Shown here one piece after another: positions 6,846 to 9,185 of a stretch of 9,185 nucleotides of DNA (position 1 is its first letter; every line of letters begins with the position of its first letter). Below the pieces are notes generated by a model. The model worked only from the letters and a program-made list of their open reading frames with translations, searched no databases and had not been told where the DNA came from. The stretch is taken from the NCBI GenBank assembly GCA_039680225.1, contig JBDKTK010000218.1, forward strand, positions 1 to 9,185, read 5' to 3'. The DNA is from JBDKTK01 sp039680225 (GTDB lineage: Bacteria; Desulfobacterota; Syntrophia; Syntrophales; UBA4778). The translations under genes and the position numbers were made by a program.

Positions 6846-8709
6846 ACGAGGCGACAATTGTTCTCACCGCATTCTGGTGATAGACGATAATGCGGCGATT
6901 CACGACGATTTTCGCAAAATATTGATTCGAAGGGATTTTTTGGGCGATGGCCTGCACGACATGGAGGAGGCGCTTTTCGGTGCACAGACCAGAATGACAG
7001 TCCAGGCCTCCTTCGAAATTGATTGCGCTTCCCAGGGAAAGGAGGGACTCGACCTGGTCGAGAAGGCCCAGGCGGAAGGCCGCCCCTACGCCCTGGCCTT
7101 TGTGGACGGACGGATGCCGCCGGGATGGGACGGTATCGAAACCATCCGGCATCTCTGGCAGGCTTGTCCTGATCTGCAGGTCGTGTTGTGCACGGCCTAC
7201 GCGGACTACTCCTGGGAGGAAATCCGGAGCGTGCTGGGGGAAAGCGACAGCCTGCTGATCCTCAAGAAACCCTTCGACAATGTCGAGGTACTCCAAATGG
7301 CCCATGCCCTCACCCGGAAATGGGAACTGAACAGGGAAATCCAGGGCCGGCTCACTCAACTGGCCTTCTATGATCATTTGACCAGTCTTCCCAACCGTGC
7401 TCTGTTCATTGACAGGATCGGCCAGATACTGCAGACATCCTCCCGTTACCAGCGCCAGAGCGCCCTGCTGTTCATCGACCTGGACAACTTCAAACGCATC
7501 AACGACACTTTGGGACACAACATCGGCGACGATATGCTCAAGGTCACGGCCGGACGGCTCATCAAATGCATGCGAGCATCGGATACGATTGCCCGACCAT
7601 CAACAGATGCAATTGCCTCACGGCTGGGGGGTGACGAGTTCACCGTTGTTCTTCCGGAAATTTCCCGGGAGGAGGATGCCGCCGTGGTTGCCCAGCGTAT
7701 CCTGGCACATCTGGCTGCTCCCATCACCCTGGGAAAACAGCAGGTCGTGGTAACCTCAAGTATCGGCATCGCATTCTTCCCCAAGGATGGAGACAATCCC
7801 GAAACGCTGCTCAAGAATGCCGATCAGGCCATGTATTTTGCCAAGCGGGAGGGAAAAAACAAATTCAGATTCTATTGCCAGGAAATCAATGACGAGGCCA
7901 TCAGGAAAATGACATTAGAAAATGAGCTTCGCCTGGCCCTGGAACAGGGGGAACTCTCTCTGGATTACCAGCCTCAGATGGATCTAAAATACGGGACAAT
8001 CAGCGGACTGGAGGCCCTACTGCGCTGGAACAGCAAACGGCTGGGCCCTATATCCCCCGTAGAATTCATCCCCATTGCGGAAGAAACGGGGATGATAATT
8101 CCGATCGGCGAATGGGTGCTGCGGACCGCCTGCGCCCAGGCCAGGGTATGGCGTAACGCCGGCATGGACTTACCGAGAATCGCTGTCAATGTCTCTGTCC
8201 GGCAATTCGCCCAAAATCAGTTTCCCGCCCTGGTGAAGAGTATTCTCCAGGAGACTGGCCTGGAACCCGAGGCTCTGGAACTTGAAATAACCGAAAGTGT
8301 TCTGATGAAGGAGGGTGAAAACGCCCTGGAGATGCTCAGCCAACTAAAAAATATAAACATCTGCCTGGCCATCGACGACTTCGGCACCGGCTATTCCAGC
8401 CTGAACTACCTCAAGCAGTTTCCCGTCGATCACCTAAAGATCGACCGCTCCTTTACCTCCACGGACGGCTCGGATTCCCGGAGCCGGGCCATCACCGCTT
8501 CCATCGTTGCCATGGCTGATAATCTGAACATCAATGTGATCGCGGAAGGAGTGGAAACAAAAGAGCAACTGCTTTATCTGCAGAACTGTGAGTGTGAGGA
8601 AATTCAGGGGTTTTATTACTGCCGGCCGTTAAGCCGGGAAAAAGCAGAACTATTTTTACTTGAGCATACACCCGAACATGTCCTCCAATCAAGTAATGAC
8701 GGAGATTAG
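6838..8709 (+). CDS. REC-GGDEF-EAL response regulator (cyclic-di-GMP synthase/phosphodiesterase)
   Basis: Output protein of the operon, 623 residues from the ATG at 6838 (chosen for the AAGGAG six bases upstream; it overlaps the previous stop by 8 bp). REC (about 10-160): D16/D17, phosphoacceptor D90 in FVDGRMPPGWDG, T119, K144. GGDEF (about 175-345): FIDLDNFKRIND (212-223) and an intact GGDEF signature at 264-268. EAL (about 360-607): EAL at 392-394 within GLEALLRW, N451, ELEITES (481-487), DDFGTGYSSL (513-522), K534 in LKIDRSF, E570 in AEGVET and Q590. All are the residues known for metal binding and catalysis, so both synthesis of cyclic-di-GMP from GTP and its hydrolysis to pGpG are chemically possible; which dominates is unknown. 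Odd: RASD, the usual inhibitory-site motif, is 14 residues before GGDEF rather than 5, because of an insert (about 254-262). Part of the gene (7828-8001) has a decayed copy at 1323-1495. No membrane segment. Confidence 0.95.
   Translation: MSRRGDNCSHRILVIDDNAAIHDDFRKILIRRDFLGDGLHDMEEALFGAQTRMTVQASFEIDCASQGKEGLDLVEKAQAEGRPYALAFVDGRMPPGWDGIETIRHLWQACPDLQVVLCTAYADYSWEEIRSVLGESDSLLILKKPFDNVEVLQMAHALTRKWELNREIQGRLTQLAFYDHLTSLPNRALFIDRIGQILQTSSRYQRQSALLFIDLDNFKRINDTLGHNIGDDMLKVTAGRLIKCMRASDTIARPSTDAIASRLGGDEFTVVLPEISREEDAAVVAQRILAHLAAPITLGKQQVVVTSSIGIAFFPKDGDNPETLLKNADQAMYFAKREGKNKFRFYCQEINDEAIRKMTLENELRLALEQGELSLDYQPQMDLKYGTISGLEALLRWNSKRLGPISPVEFIPIAEETGMIIPIGEWVLRTACAQARVWRNAGMDLPRIAVNVSVRQFAQNQFPALVKSILQETGLEPEALELEITESVLMKEGENALEMLSQLKNINICLAIDDFGTGYSSLNYLKQFPVDHLKIDRSFTSTDGSDSRSRAITASIVAMADNLNINVIAEGVETKEQLLYLQNCECEEIQGFYYCRPLSREKAELFLLEHTPEHVLQSSNDGD
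7828..8001 (+). repeat. live copy of the dispersed repeat also found at 1323-1495
   Basis: This 174-base stretch of the GGDEF-EAL gene covers the end of GGDEF, the linker and the first EAL strand. It is matched in direct orientation at 1323-1495, offset about 6.5 kb, at roughly 85% identity over the best 150 bases. Here it is intact coding sequence; the upstream copy carries two stops and a frameshift. It is better read as duplicated gene sequence than as a mobile repeat, since no terminal inverted repeats or transposase are present. Confidence 0.85.
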
Positions 8710-8725
8710 ACGGCAATTGTCAATA

Positions 8726-9185
8726 TTAAAGATGCGACCCCTCTCTCCATCGCGACCCCTCTCTCCATTCTTTCCCCCGAACGGGGCGGTATCGGCCCTT
8801 TTTCAGGGCCGCAATCAGATCCTCGCGGCTGGTGATTTTTTCCTCAAAACACGTCGCGGTTCGTCCCAGTTCCTCCAGGTTGTGGGCGTCACTGCCGCCG
8901 CACTGGAAGAGCGGATACCGCTTGCTCAACTGCTCCACCTTGCGGTTTTCCGCATCGGAATTGCGTCCGTTGAGCCCCTCGATGATATGGCAGACGCCAA
9001 GGCTTAAAATCTTCGGTTTGAGGCTTCTGCCCTCGCGGCAAGGGTGCGCGCCGACGGCGACGCCCTGCCTGTCCTCGACGATCCGCAATAGATCACGGGC
9101 GGAAAGACCCGGCCTAAGATCCTCAAAAGAACCGAACAGAAGAAAATCCCCCTCCGGCGTGTCGTATTCCATGCCGACAAGCAGG
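8726..9185 (-). CDS. PHP-domain metal-dependent phosphoesterase, C-terminal part
   Basis: Predicted metal-dependent phosphoesterase of the polymerase and histidinol phosphatase (PHP) superfamily. About 153 residues are visible; the frame is open to the window edge (LLVG precedes the first visible Met), so the true start is outside and the Met complementary to 9170-9172 is internal. Seen: GMEYDTPEGDFLLFG near the visible start, VAVGAHPCREGRSL with a conserved His, IIEGLNGRNSDAEN, and GGSDAHNLEELG with the SDAH metal-ligand motif typical of PHP proteins, followed by a C-terminal helix (SREDLIAALKKGRYRPV). The substrate, whether nucleotide, oligonucleotide or sugar phosphate, cannot be told. The gene converges on the signalling operon with 16 bp between stops and no clear terminator. 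Its last codons carry an 18-bp tandem duplication giving two WREGS copies. Confidence 0.88.
   Translation of the reverse strand, partial: LLVGMEYDTPEGDFLLFGSFEDLRPGLSARDLLRIVEDRQGVAVGAHPCREGRSLKPKILSLGVCHIIEGLNGRNSDAENRKVEQLSKRYPLFQCGGSDAHNLEELGRTATCFEEKITSREDLIAALKKGRYRPVRGKEWREGSRWREGSHL
8733..8768. repeat. 18-bp tandem duplication at the 3' end of the PHP gene
   Basis: Two adjacent 18-base units (8733-8750 and 8751-8768) share 17 of 18 bases, GCGACCCCTCTCTCCAT preceded by T or C. The period is a multiple of three, so the PHP reading frame is kept and the protein ends WREGSRWREGSHL. It looks like a recent slippage or duplication event; no function is evident. Confidence 0.9.

Noticed and set aside
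5748..6857. Long antisense open frame (369 codons) opposite the REC-PAS-PAS-kinase gene
   Set aside because: It lies wholly over a well-supported coding sequence with intact HATPase and H-box motifs. Its translation shows no recognisable domain, and such frames are common opposite G+C-rich genes.
8774..8810. Two GC-rich hairpins (CCCC-GAAC-GGGG and GGCCCT-TTTTC-AGGGCC) as a terminator for the operon
   Set aside because: Both lie inside the coding end of the convergent PHP gene. The T-run is in a loop rather than after a stem, so this is not a standard intrinsic terminator on either strand.

Overview
The window looks like a Gram-negative, probably deltaproteobacterial (Desulfobacterota, possibly Syntrophales-like) chromosome. 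This rests on inference: the style of the multidomain sensor kinases, a Cys-rich PAS loop of the CHxxxCPxxxGxCP type, a beta-ketoacyl synthase next to a PlsC-like acyltransferase, and the relic of an outer-membrane TonB-dependent receptor. No rRNA, tRNA, CRISPR array or intact mobile element is visible.

Layout. (1) Positions 1-1285, plus strand: the C-terminal third or so of a beta-ketoacyl-ACP synthase, then 7 bp later a complete PlsC-type lysophospholipid acyltransferase, which is richer in A+T than the rest. (2) Positions 1286-1897: no intact gene, but not featureless. It holds two decayed gene fragments joined end to end. The first (about 1323-1495) is a broken copy of the GGDEF-EAL linker region of the cyclic-di-GMP gene about 6.5 kb downstream. 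The second (about 1496-1821) is the broken C-terminal end of a TonB-dependent outer-membrane receptor, still ending in the usual terminal Arg-Phe and stop. (3) Positions 1898-8709, plus strand: a tight three-gene signalling operon with overlapping genes (26 bp and 8 bp). (4) Positions 8726-9185, minus strand: the C-terminal part of a PHP-domain phosphoesterase converging on the operon, with an 18-bp tandem duplication at its 3' end.

How the operon may work (inference from domain order): a membrane sensor kinase with a very large periplasmic region (about 500 residues) and HAMP would sense an external ligand. A cytoplasmic REC-PAS-PAS-histidine kinase could receive its phosphate and add a redox or metal input through its Cys-rich PAS. 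A REC-GGDEF-EAL protein with all recognisable catalytic motifs would convert the phosphorylation state into a cyclic-di-GMP level. Both kinases share an uncommon H-box of the form H-N-x-G-N, so they probably belong to one kinase subfamily.

The least expected content is the relic island at 1323-1821, which ordinary gene calling would report as blank or as a spurious 68-codon ORF crossing the junction of two unrelated dead genes.
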